Below are positions 1-10,684 of a DNA stretch of 64,000 nt, one piece after another. The position numbers and the translations under genes were made by a program. Below the pieces are notes generated by a model. It did not search any database and had not been told where the DNA came from. It saw nothing but the letters and a program-made list of their open reading frames with translations. Positions within the stretch are counted from its first letter, which is position 1. Each line of letters starts with the position of its first letter. The stretch covers positions 149,398 through 213,397 of the forward strand of contig JAQMWT010000350.1 in the NCBI GenBank assembly GCA_029834535.1, given 5' to 3'. Source of the DNA: Chrysophaeum taylorii. Lineage: Eukaryota; Sar; Pelagophyceae; Pelagomonadales; Pelagomonadaceae.

Positions 1-642
1 CTCGCTCACGCCCGCGGCATCGACGCCATCATCCCCCAGCCGGGTACAGCACCACCGCCTGGCTTCTTGGGCCCTGTCGAACAGCGGCTACGTAGCTACG
101 GCACCGTCGCCGGCCTCGTCTTTGGTGCCTTCGGTGAGGCCAGCGCGGCGTGCCACGCTCTCGCCCAAACATGCGCAGAGCGCATCGCTGCGCGAACCTG
201 GGTGACAAGCGGCTGCGCCAACTTCACAGAGGCAAAGGCGGCCCAAACTCGCCGCATCTACCGTGAGTGGGGGATCGCCAACGCATTAGGCCGGGCTCGC
301 TGTGCCCTCACCGCCCTCACCCATGTCGCCGCCTCGGGGAACCCCGCCCAGGCCGCCCGATCCCAGCAGGACGTCACCCTTCGTCGCACATACGTCCGGC
401 GGCAGCATGCGTACGACCTACGGGCGGGGCCCGTCCTCTCTTCGCCTGCCCCACGCCTCGGCGATGACCCCGACTAGGTCCCGCGTACTTATCTCCGCCC
501 GTCAAGCACATCCTTCATACCCCACAAACCCACCCACATCCTTCATGCTCCCCACACACACCCCCCCCTCTTAGCAGTCGACATTTAAAGACAAACAAAC
601 AGACAGACAAACAAACAAACATCTGTCGATTAGTAGTTAAGA
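1..642 (-). mobile_element. Helitron-like element, 5' part (runs off the left edge)
   Basis: The 5' end on the minus strand is at 642 and reads TCTTAACTACTAATCGACAG. It is followed by a CA-rich/GACA-type tract and a block (459-642) nearly identical to 1644-1835. Leftward of 459 the sequence differs from the helicase-bearing copies. It contains an open frame on the plus strand (67-477, no ATG at its start) whose last ~40 residues recur at 42138-42353 on the minus strand. I do not recognise that product. The direct neighbour is another copy whose 3' end lies at 649, leaving about 6 bp between them, so two copies sit head to tail. Calling it a Helitron rests on the shared 5' terminus with the copies that carry helicase remnants. 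Confidence 0.6.
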
Positions 643-648
643 AATAAA

Positions 649-1835
649 CAAGTGCAGGCCAGTAAGTTCACCTACTCCCAATCTCTAACCCCAGTAAGTT
701 CACCTGGTCCCAGTAAGTTTCATATAAGTTCACCTGGTCATTAAGTTCACCTAGCTCACACCAACTGCTTTGAGCTCGTCGCTCTCGCCTCCGCCAATCT
801 AAGCTGCTTTGATCCGCACGCGCCGCCAACCTTTGAGTTTACTCTAAAAACCCTTTACTCTGAAAACCCCAGTATGTTCACCTGGTCCCAGTTTCACCTG
901 GTCACTCAGTTCACCTAGTCCCAATCTCAAACCCCAGTAAGTCCACGTGGTCCCAGTAAAGTTCACCTATAGTGCGCGTGTAGACGCCGGGAGGGGGCTT
1001 ATCGGTATTGCGCAGCACGTGTGGGGTAGGGTGGAGTCGTCGACTCAGAAGAGCATATTCTCGGGGTTGCCGATCGACAGAGAGCCACGTAGAGCTGGAC
1101 GTGACAGAAGACGGGCTTGTGGGCAAGAGGACGCCGACCTCGCGGGGCGTCTGGCCCTGGCTCTTGGTGATCGTTTGGCGTCGGCGGGCCTTACGGGATA
1201 CAGGTTGGAGGAGCCTCGGTGACAACGACACGATCGATCATGTATCTGGTACCGTTGCAGTGGCCGTGCGACGGGTCGAGGTTGCGAAGACATTAAGCTC
1301 GCGATCAAAGTCAGCATGCCGTTGGTTGTCAGGGAGTTGAAAACTCTACTGTAAAGAGCGAGGCGTCGTCTTCCGACCCAGCCTAGTCAGCCGAAAAGAA
1401 CTCCGACGCCTCGTCTCCGGGAAAAAAAGGCCGCGGTCATGCGCGCGTTGTCAGCATCGACAACATCGTTTCGACGGGGCGTGAGAATGGCGCGCTGAAA
1501 GAGCCGCCGCGGGTCGTGGAAATAGTCTGCGAGGTCGCCGTAGACGGCTTGGAGGATCACTGTCTGGCTCACGGGCTTACCTGATACTTACTCTCGGGCC
1601 TACCTGATCCTTACCCTAAATCGAGGGACAGACAGACAGGCCTCGGCGATGACCCCGACTAGGTCCCGCGTACTTATCTCCGCCCGTCAGGCACATCCCT
1701 CATACCCCACAAACCCACCCACATCCTTCATGCTCCCCACACACACCCCCCCCTCTTAGCAGTCGACATTTAAAGACAGACAGACAGACAGACAGACAAA
1801 CAAACAAACAAACATCTGTCGATTAGTAGTTAGGA
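649..1835 (-). mobile_element. Helitron-like element copy A with helicase remnant
   Basis: On the minus strand it begins TCCTAACTACTAATCGACAG at 1835, preceded by A, and ends in CCTGCACTTG at 649, followed by T. This fits Helitron insertion between A and T with a 5'-TC. Inside (about 1590 down to 960) are pieces of a Pif1-type Helitron helicase in broken frames: RAILTPR, a TITKSQGQTPREVGV-like motif, and LYVAL. The 3' 300 bp carries repeated GTGAACTTACTGG units. The 5' end lies 5 bp beyond the stop codon of the sulfotransferase gene. Non-autonomous and decayed. Confidence 0.75.
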
Positions 1836-1840
1836 TAAAA

Positions 1841-2899
1841 TCATGGGGGTGCGAGGTAGAGGACGGGGGATAGGGTCTCGCAGTCGTCCTCGAGCATGCA
1901 CGCCTCAAGAAAGGGGGGTTCGACATTGTCGAGGATTTCGCCGACGTTGGCAATGTAGTGTTTCGGGGGGTATTTGTGGTGCTTGGAATTGGTGGTGATG
2001 TTGTGTTCCCACATCGGATAGGTGGGGTCGCGACAGAGATGTGTGCTCTGTTTGCAGACGACTTTCGTCAATCCCAAAAAGTTGAAGATGTGCTGGAAAT
2101 GGCTCGGGTTGAGGACGAGCGTCTCGTAGGTGACGTACAAAGTCGGTATCTTGGCTCGCCTGAGTCTCAGAATCGCCGCATCGTACTGCGACCGTCGCTG
2201 ACGTGCGCTCTTCTTGAGCATATCGATTTTGACGTCGATGCCGACTACCATGTCTTCGTCGGGATTTTTGAGCAACGCGGGTTCGGCTATATAGTGAGCG
2301 ACCTCGTTGTGACGCTCGAGGACGATAGCTCGGATTTTGTGGCGCTTGAAATAGGGAATCAAGTCGTCCAACTGATACGCCCAGCAGGGCGGCGTGCTGC
2401 TGCGCTGCCATTCGAAGCCGACGGCGCTCTGGGCCTGGAGCAGCCCCATTAGGTCCCCCAACTTGTGCGATCTGTCGTAAGGTCGACGCCGGACGCAGTG
2501 TTGCGCGCTGTAGGTGTCTTCCTTGTAGTAATGCGACCAGTCGGATATTCCGTAAATCAAATCCAGACGCTCTTGAGCGGTCAGGTTAGTCATCCCGACC
2601 TTGCAGGTTTCGGTGGGGAGGAAGAGCTCGTTCATGGCGGTCACGTCCCTTCTCGATCCGAGGATGCCCTGCACGAAGTTAGTCCCGGATTTCTGCGTCG
2701 ACATCAGGACGAAGCGCTGCGGCCCTGGCCCGCGTGCGATTTGCGCGGAGACGCCTTCCCCTAAGTGCCCCGCCGATCATTACGCGAGTCGAGGCTCGAC
2801 TGACTTACTTGAGGTGTGCGACATGTTCATACGTTTTCTCCACGACGACGCGGGGACGACGACTAGTGCGAAAACTGTTGAGTGGACGATGGGCGACAT
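1841..2899 (-). CDS. sulfotransferase-like protein, two exons
   Basis: Probable PAPS-dependent sulfotransferase. I read exon 1 as 2809-2899 and exon 2 as 1841-2760. The 48-nt intron 2761-2808 has a GTAAGT donor and CTTAG acceptor in phase 1, and joins a hydrophobic N-terminus (residues about 3-18, signal peptide or anchor) to the catalytic domain; product 336 aa. Without splicing the domain would start abruptly at its first strand. Seen: RFVLMSTQKSGTNF, the 5'-phosphosulfate-binding loop type; an AIVLERHNEVAHY stretch in the place of the 3'-phosphate-binding segment; and near the C-terminus TLYVTYETLVLNP followed by FNFLGL, typical of Sulfotransfer/Stf0 families. It likely acts in the secretory pathway on glycans or small molecules; the substrate is unknown. 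A Helitron copy begins 5 bp after the stop. Confidence 0.72.
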
Positions 2900-3137
2900 C
2901 GTTTTATTATTGTCACTCGTTGTTGTTGTTGTACATGGAGGGCGTTTGTTTTGTACGTTTCTTTGCTTGAGTGCCACAAAATTAATCAATCGACCCTCAT
3001 CCTTGATTGATAATAATTAACCCTACCCTAGTACGGAGCCAAAAAATTCATTTCCTTCTCGAATAAATCATAAATGAACTCGTAAAAAATAAATTAATTA
3101 ATAAATTAGTTCATAGACGGCCCGCATCTTCTTTTTT

Positions 3138-4607
3138 TCAGCAGAGAGGGGTCGGTTCGGCGGCGATGCGGAGGTGGCCCTGCTGAAGAGCCGTGGCGAG
3201 GGCGGAAACGAGGGCCGTGTGGAGCCTCGCATCGTCGGGACCGGCGTAGAGATGATGAAGATCGGAGAAGGTGTCGCGGTGGTATGCCCCCCCACGCGTA
3301 TTGGGGAAGACAAAAATACCGTCGCCCATGAGGAGGCGGAGACGGAGACGGAGACGGAGACGACGGCGGAGGTTTCGCCTCGCCTCGTCTTGGCGGTGTC
3401 TCTGACGGCGGCGGCGGGCGCGGCGGCGAGAGCGGAGGCAGGCGAGGCCGAGGCCGAGGCCCTCGCAGCGCGAAACGGCGCAGGGGACGGGGTTTTCGAG
3501 CAAAAATTCGAGCAAGCCCCAAGGTGTGAGATTCGGGCAAGACGCGAGGTCGATGTCGCACACGCCGGCCCTCGCAAGGTAGGCGAGAGCGCGGTCGGTG
3601 ACGGGGGTCTCCGAGAGGTCGAGGGTACGCAAGGCCGCGCATCCGTCGACGAGCGCACGCACGGCGTCGTCCGAGACGGCGGAGCCCGAGAGGTCAAGGA
3701 GCGTGAGGCGCGGACACGAGGCCGCGATCGCGGCGACGTCGGAATCGACGTCGTCGGACTCGACGTCGGCGAACACGAGCGAGTCGAGGCGGGGCGAGCC
3801 GCGGAGGAGCGCCGCGAGGGCGCCGCGCTCGACCGTCCAGCCGCGGAGATCGAGAGCGCGGAGCGCGGGGAGGGAGGTGGGGGCGGGCGTCAGGATCGCC
3901 CTCGAGGCCCTCGCGCTCACGAGCTCGAGGGCGACGCACCCTCCGAGCGCGGCGAACAAATTCTTCCTACCGAGAATCGAGCGGTCGACGCGGAGCTGAT
4001 CGAGCGCCCGGAACTCGAGCTCCTCGATTTGCGTGAGGTCGCAGGACGCGAGGACGAGGCGCCGGAGGTGGGGGCACGACGCGGCGAGCGCGGAGATCGA
4101 GGCCTGGGTCACCGCGACGCCGACGACGTCGAGGTTCAACAGCCGCGGACTCCAGCGTTCCAACACCTTGGACGTCAGCCGCGGCCCGCTCAAAGCGACG
4201 GTCCGGAGGTGCGACAGGTGCGCGAAGCCCTCGGGGCTGAGGTGGCACCCCCGCACGTCCACGACCCTGAGGGCGGGACACGCGATCGCGACGTCCTTCA
4301 TATCCCGATCGTTCAGCCGCGCGTTGTGCCGCGCCTCGAGAATCTCCAAGTGCGGGCAGGACCGCGCGAGAACTCCGACCGACACGTCCCTTCCCACAAC
4401 GAGCACCCGGAGCCGGCGCTTCCAGCGCGCCGCAACCAAGGCACACGTCCGGTCGAGCTCTCCGATTCTCGCAGCCCACCACAACGCGTACGAGAGTTCT
4501 TGCTCCGGGCACCGAAACACGATCCCCCCAAAAATCCGACGCTCGGCCTCCTCGGCCCGCGGCACCTCGAGGGCCTCGAGAATAACCGACGCCGCCCGCG
4601 AGTCCAT
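3138..4607 (-). CDS. leucine-rich-repeat protein (AMN1/cysteine-containing LRR type)
   Basis: A 489-aa single-exon gene with ATG in an ACGATGG context. From residue about 80 to 360 there are at least ten degenerate 24-27-residue LRRs of the cysteine-containing class seen in F-box/LRR and AMN1 proteins, with recurring elements such as ASCPHLRRLVLASC and ASCPRLTLLDLSG. No F-box is obvious in the first 60 residues, though a short divergent one cannot be excluded. After the LRRs there is an Arg-rich run (about 390-430) encoded by a GGAGAC-type simple repeat, then a short C-terminal segment. Likely a protein-protein interaction scaffold, perhaps a ubiquitin-ligase substrate receptor; the role is inferred from the fold only. 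Confidence 0.75.
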   Translation of the reverse strand: MDSRAASVILEALEVPRAEEAERRIFGGIVFRCPEQELSYALWWAARIGELDRTCALVAARWKRRLRVLVVGRDVSVGVLARSCPHLEILEARHNARLNDRDMKDVAIACPALRVVDVRGCHLSPEGFAHLSHLRTVALSGPRLTSKVLERWSPRLLNLDVVGVAVTQASISALAASCPHLRRLVLASCDLTQIEELEFRALDQLRVDRSILGRKNLFAALGGCVALELVSARASRAILTPAPTSLPALRALDLRGWTVERGALAALLRGSPRLDSLVFADVESDDVDSDVAAIAASCPRLTLLDLSGSAVSDDAVRALVDGCAALRTLDLSETPVTDRALAYLARAGVCDIDLASCPNLTPWGLLEFLLENPVPCAVSRCEGLGLGLACLRSRRRARRRRQRHRQDEARRNLRRRLRLRLRLRLLMGDGIFVFPNTRGGAYHRDTFSDLHHLYAGPDDARLHTALVSALATALQQGHLRIAAEPTPLC

Positions 4608-5459
4608 CGTGCTCTGGATGTCTATTGAACTTGCCTGACGCGCACTGACGCTGCCACACCACAGCTAACTAAATATTAAGAGGGGGGGGGGGGTGTTCAT
4701 ATGCTATGACACTATGTACCCCTGCTTCTCGGTATCTTGTAGCTTGTTGTAAAAGTGTGAATGAGCCAAATGAAATACAAAAAGTCAAAAGAATCGCCAA
4801 AGACCACCACAGAAAATGCCATAGAAAGCCACCTAAGACCACAGCAAAATGCCACAAAAGCCACAGACTCAAAAGCTGTAAATGTATGTGAAAGGGCCAC
4901 AAAATCAATCGGTTGTACCACAAACTACGGCCACTGAACCGAACAAAACGGACAAAACCGCATAGCCACAGAGCACAGAGCCGCAAATTTATGCGAAAAC
5001 ACCAGCAAAAAAAAAAGCTTATGATGAGAAGGCTGACGAACAATGTCAAGAGTCTGTCGAACACAAAGCCAGAATGAGTCTGTGTCATCAGGTCATCATT
5101 CCCTGTATAACAACTTATGCTAGCTATTCGTTTGTTAGTTCATCATGTATTCCTTCCCCTTTGTGTAGCTCACTCCTTTGTTTAGCTCACCCCTTTGTTG
5201 ATCCCTAACATATCGAGGCACGTCGCCTCGTATGTGCTGCAAGCGACGAAACCTCGCAGTGTTTTTTAATGGATGACAGCAGCGTTCTTTGTACACATTA
5301 CGCGAAGCTTTAGCTCTCACAAATCCCGAGCGACCTGAATGGCTGTAGACCATTGCCAAAGAATGTTACAACTTGGGTCGTCTTGGCTGCTGGAATGTTG
5401 TTCGTGTTGGACCAAATTTTACCGGCAATATCTCCACCTTACAGTGGACCTTACGCTAA
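4608..5459. other. gene-free stretch
   Basis: AT-richer DNA upstream of the LRR gene. It holds a G-tract at about 4681-4693 and short repeats around CACAAAA/CCACAAA at 4800-4960. I see no coding exon. From about 5460 the decayed copia fragment begins. Confidence 0.5.
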
Positions 5460-6640
5460 AAGGGCCATACGCAGCAGATTCACGGTGTTGATTTTCATGA
5501 TGCTTAACAGCGCCGCTGTCAACATTATCACTATCACTATACGCTTTTTCTTGACTTACGTTACTATTCACGATTGGGATCTGCATTAATAGGATGAAGC
5601 TCTGTGATGTAAGTTCCGCCTCATCATCCAAGCACCAATTGCAGAGGATATTTATGTATGGCCACCAGAAGAATATTCGCCTTCACAACCAAAACACGGC
5701 TCAAAAATCCTCTACGAAAGGTAATGTTCCTCGTATGGTTGCAAGCAAGCTTGTCGCGACTGGTGGATCTAACTTGAACGATTCCTTGCTAACGATTCTG
5801 GATTTACTCGAAGATCTGTCGACGTGTACAGCTACAAGCTTACTATCAACTGCCCAGTTGTTTAACGCTTTGTTTTAGTTGGTGATGACCTGCTTCTGGC
5901 TCATCCTCGCTATTGTCTTGGCCAGTTTATGACACGCTTCACTATCATGCCTTTATGACACGGTTCATGTCTTTTATCGACGTAAACGAAATTGACCTGC
6001 GCACTTATGTTGGCAAACGCATTACCCGTGATCGTTCACGTCGCACTCTTGCTATTGATCAGTCCCACGCGCTTCGGGAAATTCTAACTGAACACCGATT
6101 CATCCAATCCGAAGCAATAATTCACGCCTGCTCAGAAAGGTCTTCAACAGACTGTCCCCAAGATGCCCCCCCAGATCAATCCTACGCGCCTCGTATTCCC
6201 TATCGTCGTATTGTTGGTAGCTTGCTGCTTATTTCTGTTATGACACGCCCAGACATTACCTGGATTGTAAATGAGATAGCGCGTTTTGCTGCTGACAACC
6301 CTGTAAAGCCTTATTGGCGCGCTATGCGACATTGTCTCCGATACCCTAACGGCACACAAGATCTCGCCCTCGTTCTTGACCAAAGCTCTGAACTTCTTCT
6401 CCGTGGATACTCAGACTCAAGCTGGGATGACAATCCTGATGACCGCCATTCTACGTCTGGATACTTTTTCATACTTGGCGGCTCCCTCATTTCTTACTGT
6501 TCCTGAAACAAATGTATTCTCGCACGATCTTCTTTCGAAGCTGAACTTCTTGCATTTCATGCTGCCACTGCAGAACTTTCATGGATTCTAATTGAGTCTA
6601 AAGCTCTGTGACGATTTTGACCTTCGTATCTCTAGTATCC
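5460..6640 (+). pseudogene. decayed Ty1/copia reverse transcriptase-RNase H fragment
   Basis: Pieces in several frames match the copia element at the right of this window. About 5505-5590 matches the RT segment IRFFLT..VTIHDWDLH; about 5640-5710 matches DIYVWPPE; 5913-6506 is a longer open piece with DVNEIDLRTYVG, MTRPDITW and GYSDSSWDDNPDDRHSTSGY (RT end and RNase H). A further frame (about 6525-6600) keeps the RNase H tail with its SSFEAEL motif. At least three frame changes and a stop separate the pieces, so it is dead. No LTRs were found at its flanks. Confidence 0.85.
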
Positions 6641-8499
6641 TTATGATACGTAACTCCCTTATATCGCTTGTACTATAAAGCACAGTTTTGGTGCGTTGTG
6701 TTGGGGCATGAAGGATGTGCCTGAAGGGGGGGCGTAACTGCGTACGCGGGACCTAGTCGGGGTTTCCGAAACTCGACTGCTAAGAGGGTTGTAGACGTGA
6801 GGGGTGAGGCCGGTAAAAAGGCGGAGGTATCCCGTTCAGGGGTTTTTGGGTGAAGACGTGAGGGATACCCGTGGGGGTCTGCAGAAGCCGACTGGTACGA
6901 TGGGGGTTGCGAGCGGCTTTGGTGGGCTTTAATCTCACGGGTAGGTCCGGCCTGGCTCCCATGCTCGGGTGAGGTCTGAAGTTAGTTCGTTAGTTAGTTA
7001 TCCCACGGGTATGTTTACGGGGCGGTGTCAAGCTGCGAAGGGTGTTGTGAGGTCATCACAGCCTCCTCGTCGAATGCAAGGCGAAATTAATTAAATCGGG
7101 GGCGTCACCGAGGACGCCAAAGATGAGGCGGCCACGACGGTGCCGGAGCTGCGTAGGCGCCGATCGACGGGGGATCACGGGGGATAGCGCCGCGCCAGGC
7201 TGGCGTCGATGGTGCGACCTCGTCGAATGTAGGCGTTGTAGACTTGCGCTGCGCGCCGATCGGCAGGGGTAGATTGACAGGGGTGTTCGTTCAAAGGCGC
7301 GTCCCGGGAACATTTTAGCGTACTCCAATCGAAACGACGAACGTCTCGAAGTCGACGAATTTCTCACCGCCGAACTCGACGATGCCCAGAATGCCGGTAC
7401 GCGCGAGAGATGCATGCCGGAGAAGGATAGCCAAAGAAAGATTCATCTCGACCCAGCAGCAGTTGGGTATCGGAGCGAACCGGGCAACGAGCTGAGGTGT
7501 TGGAGAAGCGACCCCTCGAGGACGCGGCGACGAGCATCATTGATCGGGAGGGTGGTCACGGAATGACCCGCGCTGATTCGCGCCGAGAAAGTAAGAGCAC
7601 ATTGAAGCTTAGGCATGTGTCGGAACTCGGTTGGCCTGCGAGGACGCCCGCGGAGGCAAACTCGAGGACCGTTGAAAAGTTGGCGGGTTCGCCGGAACCA
7701 GCGCCGCCGCGAGAAGCCCGCGTCAGTCGTGCGGATATCGATCGCGAGGCTGCAACCGGGTGGTGAACAACTGCGCAACTCCTTTCCTGAAAGGAGTCGT
7801 CGGCACCCAGGGGTAGGTATCCAGAGACCTAGACGGTACCCGCCGGGTTGCAGAGGTCGGGACCGCCGAGGTCGGCTCGGGAGCGAATGCCGCCACGCTA
7901 ACCCCGTGGCGAACGTCGGGCGCGCGGCTGGCGTCAGCAGCAGGGAGATTGACTAGCGGAATGAGGGGTTACCGTCGTGGCGACGACGCGACGCCAGTCG
8001 GGCAACGCACCGCGAACGAACGAGGTGGTCTCACGGCTGTCGATTTTGTCCATCGCGTGCCTTGACGTTGCTTTGGAAGGGCTAGGAGAGGAGAAGTTCA
8101 TTGCAGCACTGTTCGGGGTCTGCACCCGCCTTCGAACGTGGAGCGCGCGTAGACCTCGCTCGCGGCAACCGAGAGCCTCGTATCGAGCCTCTACGGATGG
8201 TTGGGAAAAACGTGTCAATTTTTCTCCGCTATGCAGGCGGGGTGCATGGAAACGAGCTGGCGCATGATGTCTAGGTGGCACGGTCGGCGATGCGCCGAGG
8301 CTCGCGAGAATAAGGCATACTAGAGAGAGGTTACCAGATTTTGCGAGCCGTAGTGCGCGGAGTACCTCTGCGTCGTCGTCGGGGACGGCCCGTGAGCGTA
8401 CACGCACGCGAGCCACGTCGTGGGGGAAACCATCAATGAGGATGGTCGTCGCGCCCAGCGGCGAAGGCCACACACGCACGACGGCTCGAGGGTTTGAGG
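6641..8499. other. gene-poor stretch with repeat fragments
   Basis: No gene is supported. About 6700-6790 carries a short, diverged piece of the Helitron-like 5' region in reverse orientation (GGGACCTAGTCGGGG and the complement of TTAGCAGTCGA). At 6948-7003 there is a copy of a short repeat also found at 17582-17638. Open frames between 7056 and 8479 lack recognisable domains and coding bias. Confidence 0.5.
6948..7003 (+). repeat. short dispersed repeat, copy 1
   Basis: About 55 bp centred on CTGGCTCCCATGCTCGGG and followed by a GTTAGTT tract. It recurs in inverted orientation at 17582-17638 with few mismatches. The family is unknown. Confidence 0.7.
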
Positions 8500-9156
8500 A
8501 TGAAGCGCGACGCGGACGGCATTGTAATCATCAAGGGCGGGACAGGGCCTCCGGGGGAGGACGCGGTTACCGCCGCCGCCAACAACCCCGCGTCGTACCT
8601 GGCTATTCACAACATCAAGTCCCAGGACAACTTGGGGTCACTCCTCCGGACGGCCGGCGCCTTCGGATGCCGCGAGGTCCTGGTCGTCAATGCCGAAAAA
8701 ACTGCCAAACGCCTCCGCAAGTCGATGCCGACCTTCGGAGCCCACGGCGCCGAGCGCCGCGTCCCGATACGCGCCTTCGAGTCCTTGGACCTTCTCGTCG
8801 ATTTCGCAAAGCGCCAAGATTGCGACGTCGTCGGCATCGAGATACACCCCGACGCCGTACCCTCCTCGGCCGCTTTTTCCGAGGCCCGACCCTCCTGCTT
8901 CATGCCGGGCAACGAGGGCGACGGCTTGTCTGCCAAGCAACTCGCCCTCTGTGACCGCCTTGTCTACGTCCCCCACTACGGGACCGCCACGGCCAGCTTG
9001 AACGTCAACGCTGCTGTCGCCGTTGTCCTCTCGGCCTTCGCCACGGCTGCGGGCTACGCCGAGACCGACCGCACCGGGGCCAAGTTCGAGGTCAAAAACC
9101 CTCTTCGATTTCTGACGGACGACACCCCCCCACCCCAGGAAGCAGCCACTAGTTAG
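8500..9156 (+). CDS. SpoU/TrmH-family RNA 2'-O-methyltransferase
   Basis: 218 aa from the first ATG (a TTG two codons earlier is not needed). The product transfers methyl from S-adenosylmethionine to a ribose 2'-OH of tRNA or rRNA using a knotted SPOUT fold. All three SPOUT motifs are visible: motif 1 NLGSLLRTAGAFG (residues about 44-56), with the Asn and Arg used for catalysis and structure; motif 2 FMPGNEGDGLS (134-144); and motif 3 VYVPHYGTATASLNVNAA (155-172) that forms the knot. It is short, a minimal catalytic domain without an N-terminal RNA-binding extension. The substrate RNA cannot be told. The next gene starts 49 bp downstream on the same strand. Confidence 0.88.
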   Translation: MKRDADGIVIIKGGTGPPGEDAVTAAANNPASYLAIHNIKSQDNLGSLLRTAGAFGCREVLVVNAEKTAKRLRKSMPTFGAHGAERRVPIRAFESLDLLVDFAKRQDCDVVGIEIHPDAVPSSAAFSEARPSCFMPGNEGDGLSAKQLALCDRLVYVPHYGTATASLNVNAAVAVVLSAFATAAGYAETDRTGAKFEVKNPLRFLTDDTPPPQEAATS

Positions 9157-9205
9157 TTAAGTTGTTGTACAGCTGTGAAGGGCGTTGATTGTTTCAGCCG
9201 AACTG

Positions 9206-10222
9206 ATGGTAGTGCGCAAGGAGCGCGACTCACAGACGGCGGCGAGCAAGCACGAGGACTGGCCGGCAAAAAGATACCGGAAAAAAAAGAAGGCCGACGA
9301 CAAACCCCAGCGCATCGCGGCGGCCCCCTGGCCGGTCTTCATCGAGAGCGCGCACACATCGACGACGACAGTCGGCGACGTCTCTTCCACTAAACCCCCA
9401 AAAGCCAAGAACGTGCGGTTCAGCGACAGCGTCGCGGTCCGCGAGCTCAGTCCAGTCACCCCGCGTACCCAATCGGACAGGCGCGTGCGGCTGGCCGTGC
9501 GCCGAGCCGTCGACGTCGCGGCCGATGCCTCCAATACTGCGAAAAATGCGGCGGCGGGCGCTCTCCAGGCAGCGACCTCGGCGATCGACGGGGCTGCCAA
9601 GTACGACGCCTCCCGAACGGCGGCCGAGGAGGCGCGCGAAAGAGCGCTCCGCGTTGTGGTCGAGCTCGAGGAGGCGATCGTCGCCGTCGCCACCAACAAA
9701 AACGAGTGCCAGTCGTGCCTGAGGCCTCGGAGCGACACCTCCGGTGACGTGCTTCTCGATTGTGGTCACGCGGCTTCGGAGTGTGCCGACTGCGCGGGCG
9801 TCGACGTCGCCGACGACTTGTATTGCTTCGCCTGCGCCGCCGTGCGTCGCGTCGTCGCCATCAAACACCACGCCCACACGGTCGCGGCGGGACCACCCGA
9901 GACCCCGCCCACCGCCAAGAAGTGCAAAGTCCTCCGATCCTCCAACTCGCAGCCTACGCCGACTTCAAGCGTCGTCCTCAAGAAGCACCCCAAGAAGAGG
10001 ACGAGCCGCGATACGACGACGCCACCGCCGCCAATGTGCATCGAGCGCACGCCGGACGATAATAGTACGTCCCTCGAACTCATCAAGTCTGCGAAATCGT
10101 CTCGCTACGCGCCGCCATTTTTCGACGATTGCCTCGAAAATTTACGCCCACGTCGGCTCGTTGCCGACGACGATAAACCGCCGCCGTACTGGCTGGCCTG
10201 CGGCCTTTTTGGCACCTCCTGA
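9206..10222 (+). CDS. RING-like zinc-binding protein of unknown function
   Basis: 338 aa from the first ATG; an upstream TTG-initiated reading is unlikely. The N-terminus is basic, the middle (about 100-165) is Ala-rich and probably helical. Residues about 172-214 hold a Cys/His cluster with pattern C-x2-C-x13-C-x-H-x5-C-x2-C-x11-C-x2-C, which matches the ligand order of a RING-HC or related cross-brace finger. The C-terminal third is basic and low-complexity. It could be an E3 ubiquitin ligase, but no helper domain supports this. It follows the methyltransferase by 49 bp on the same strand. Confidence 0.6.
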   Translation: MVVRKERDSQTAASKHEDWPAKRYRKKKKADDKPQRIAAAPWPVFIESAHTSTTTVGDVSSTKPPKAKNVRFSDSVAVRELSPVTPRTQSDRRVRLAVRRAVDVAADASNTAKNAAAGALQAATSAIDGAAKYDASRTAAEEARERALRVVVELEEAIVAVATNKNECQSCLRPRSDTSGDVLLDCGHAASECADCAGVDVADDLYCFACAAVRRVVAIKHHAHTVAAGPPETPPTAKKCKVLRSSNSQPTPTSSVVLKKHPKKRTSRDTTTPPPPMCIERTPDDNSTSLELIKSAKSSRYAPPFFDDCLENLRPRRLVADDDKPPPYWLACGLFGTS

Positions 10223-10471
10223 ATAAATAAATCAATCCCCCATGCTTTTTTCTAGCTGCGTTAGCCGACGTCACTCTCCCTCTCGCTTCAGTTTGGCACC
10301 CAGGCAACACGCCAATTTAACGTCCCCTTTATCGAGCATTTTTGATGGATGAACGAAGCTCCCTTTTCGATTTATGTAATGTGCGCCGCCGCCTTTACGG
10401 AAGACTGTCGTGGGTTTCGCCCCTTGTGTGGTGAACTACACCCCACTGCCTCTGCAGAGTTATTCTATATA

Positions 10472-10645
10472 TCACCCGCCACCACCACCACCACCTGCCT
10501 GGTCCACGAACGCGACGCCGGCCCCGTAGTCGCGATTGACGTTGGGCTCGAAGAAAAATGCCGGACCTTGTTGTTTGGAGACACGCGTCGGGGAGGGGCG
10601 CGCAGTTGCATGGAGCAAGGTACCGTGGCGGGATCGGAATTCCGC

Positions 10646-10684
<39 letters not shown>

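Noticed and set aside
3174-4628. 484-codon open frame on the plus strand opposite the LRR gene
   Set aside because: Arg/Glu/Gly-rich shadow of the LRR gene with no domain; the minus strand has clear repeats.
9185-9205. Upstream TTG start for the RING-like gene (and similar TTG/GTG starts for the 8500, 19118 and 37597 genes)
   Set aside because: Nuclear eukaryotic genes normally start at ATG, and an ATG follows within the frame.
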